NCBI RefSeq assembly: GCF_010092985.1
Contig: NZ_CP048106.1
Location: 1,922,001 to 1,986,000 of the forward strand
Reading direction: 5' to 3'
Source: Pontibacter pudoricolor
Lineage (GTDB): Bacteria > Bacteroidota > Bacteroidia > Cytophagales > Hymenobacteraceae
DNA: 64,000 nt
Below are positions 63,599-64,000 of the stretch, piece by piece. The stretch's first letter is position 1; each line of letters begins with the position of its first letter. The translations under genes were made by a program, and so were the position numbers. Below the pieces are notes generated by a model that saw only the letters and a list, made by a program, of their open reading frames with translations, did no database searches and was not told where the DNA came from.

Positions 63599-63796
63599 GC
63601 TGCCGCGAGCGTCCTCGTGACTTACGATGAAGTGAAGTCTCCTGACTCCGCTGGCATGGCAGGGACAGGTATTGTCTGAACCGGGATTTACGGGATTAAT
63701 GGATTCTCAGGATTAGGCTATTAATATCGTTGATGTTTTCGTTTTATAGCTAGCGTTTTAACCCACCCCTGCCCCTCCCAAGAGGGGAATTTGGGC
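63599..63796 (+). repeat. 200-bp dispersed repeat, copy B
   Basis: Begins GCTGCCGCGAGCGTCCTCG and ends CAAGAGGGGAATTTGGGC. Collinear with copy A at 58827-59026, with point differences and a deletion in the first hairpin. Confidence 0.85.
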
Positions 63797-64000
63797 TTTG
63801 GTTGTAGTTGGGTTATTGTTCTATAGTTTGGGTTTCAACACCCCTATTGATCTATGCTCGCAAGTTTCGAACACCTTGTTCTCAATTGTGCTAAATTGTA
63901 CAGTTGCTACTGCTTGCCAAACTTCGCCCTCACTCGCGTCCCGCGAGCAAGGGCATTAAAGAGGTTGAATTTAATAGAATCAAATAGCCCTGCCCCCAAG
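63797..64000. other. Spacer at the right window edge
   Basis: No gene recognised. It contains the imperfect palindrome GCCCTcactCGCGtcccGCGagcaAGGGC near 63930-63955. A minus-strand open frame (LGAGLFDSIKF to FGKQ) enters from the edge but shows no family similarity I can see. Confidence 0.4.

Noticed and set aside
63840..64000. Partial minus-strand gene at the right edge
   Set aside because: Open frame of about 29 codons without recognisable similarity, overlapping a palindrome; cannot be supported.

Overview
The window looks like a chromosomal segment of an aerobic Bacteroidota in the Cytophagales/Hymenobacteraceae, most like Pontibacter. The evidence is a type IX secretion pair (PorV2-PorU2), two secreted proteins with type IX C-terminal sorting domains, Bacteroidota promoters (TTG...TAnnTTTG), no Shine-Dalgarno dependence, and typical housekeeping genes. 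I saw no rRNA, tRNA, CRISPR array, prophage or transposase gene.

Layout. 1-6.3 kb: a partial ferredoxin-reductase-like flavoprotein, an HNH/AP2 protein, an M23 peptidase, an FtsX/LolC-type permease, then a tight operon of a NamZ-like (DUF1343) lipoprotein, fmt and folA. 6.3-12.5 kb: porV2-porU2. 12.7-15.6 kb: padR and a PspC/DUF2807 membrane protein. 16-18.7 kb: cca, a Sua5/YrdC gene, methylmalonyl-CoA epimerase. 18.8-21.3 kb: iscS-iscU-hypothetical-iscA. 21.3-24 kb: a secreted protein and two membrane proteins. 24.3-29.8 kb: biotin cluster bioB-bioF-bioD-bioA plus a ketoacyl synthase. 30-34.4 kb: a giant secreted Ig-repeat protein. 34.5-37 kb: lysC-lysA. 37-42.2 kb: an orphan propeptide-like lipoprotein and the methionine genes hom, metX and metY. 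42.4-50.5 kb: SDR/DUF2867 protein, purC, a STAS protein, rnz, a queuosine-precursor transporter, panE, an EamA transporter and trpS. 50.6-54.7 kb: small secreted or lipoprotein genes, one cassette-like unknown gene and an acidic protein. 54.8-63.4 kb: hppD, a phosphohexomutase, a nitroreductase, dnaB, mpl and a DnaQ-like exonuclease.

The most striking locus is the metY leader (41.8-42.2 kb, minus strand). It has a good promoter, then a SAM-I (S-box) riboswitch, then a 41-codon ORF ending in five consecutive Cys codons and a stop, then hairpins, then metY. This looks like two-input control of sulfur amino-acid synthesis: SAM sensed by RNA and cysteine sensed by ribosome stalling.

The second theme is sequence-level. 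The palindrome AACTATAGTT occurs 19 times exactly by my reading, and its halves AACTATA/TATAGTT are scattered through genes and spacers alike, resembling the HIP1 palindromes of cyanobacteria. Spacers also carry several families of small inverted repeats: a 162-bp MITE-like element with 30-bp perfect ends, a seven-hairpin element with compensatory changes in its ends, two copies of a 200-bp repeat, and repeats that have entered the isc and bio operons, where one supplies the start codon of bioF.
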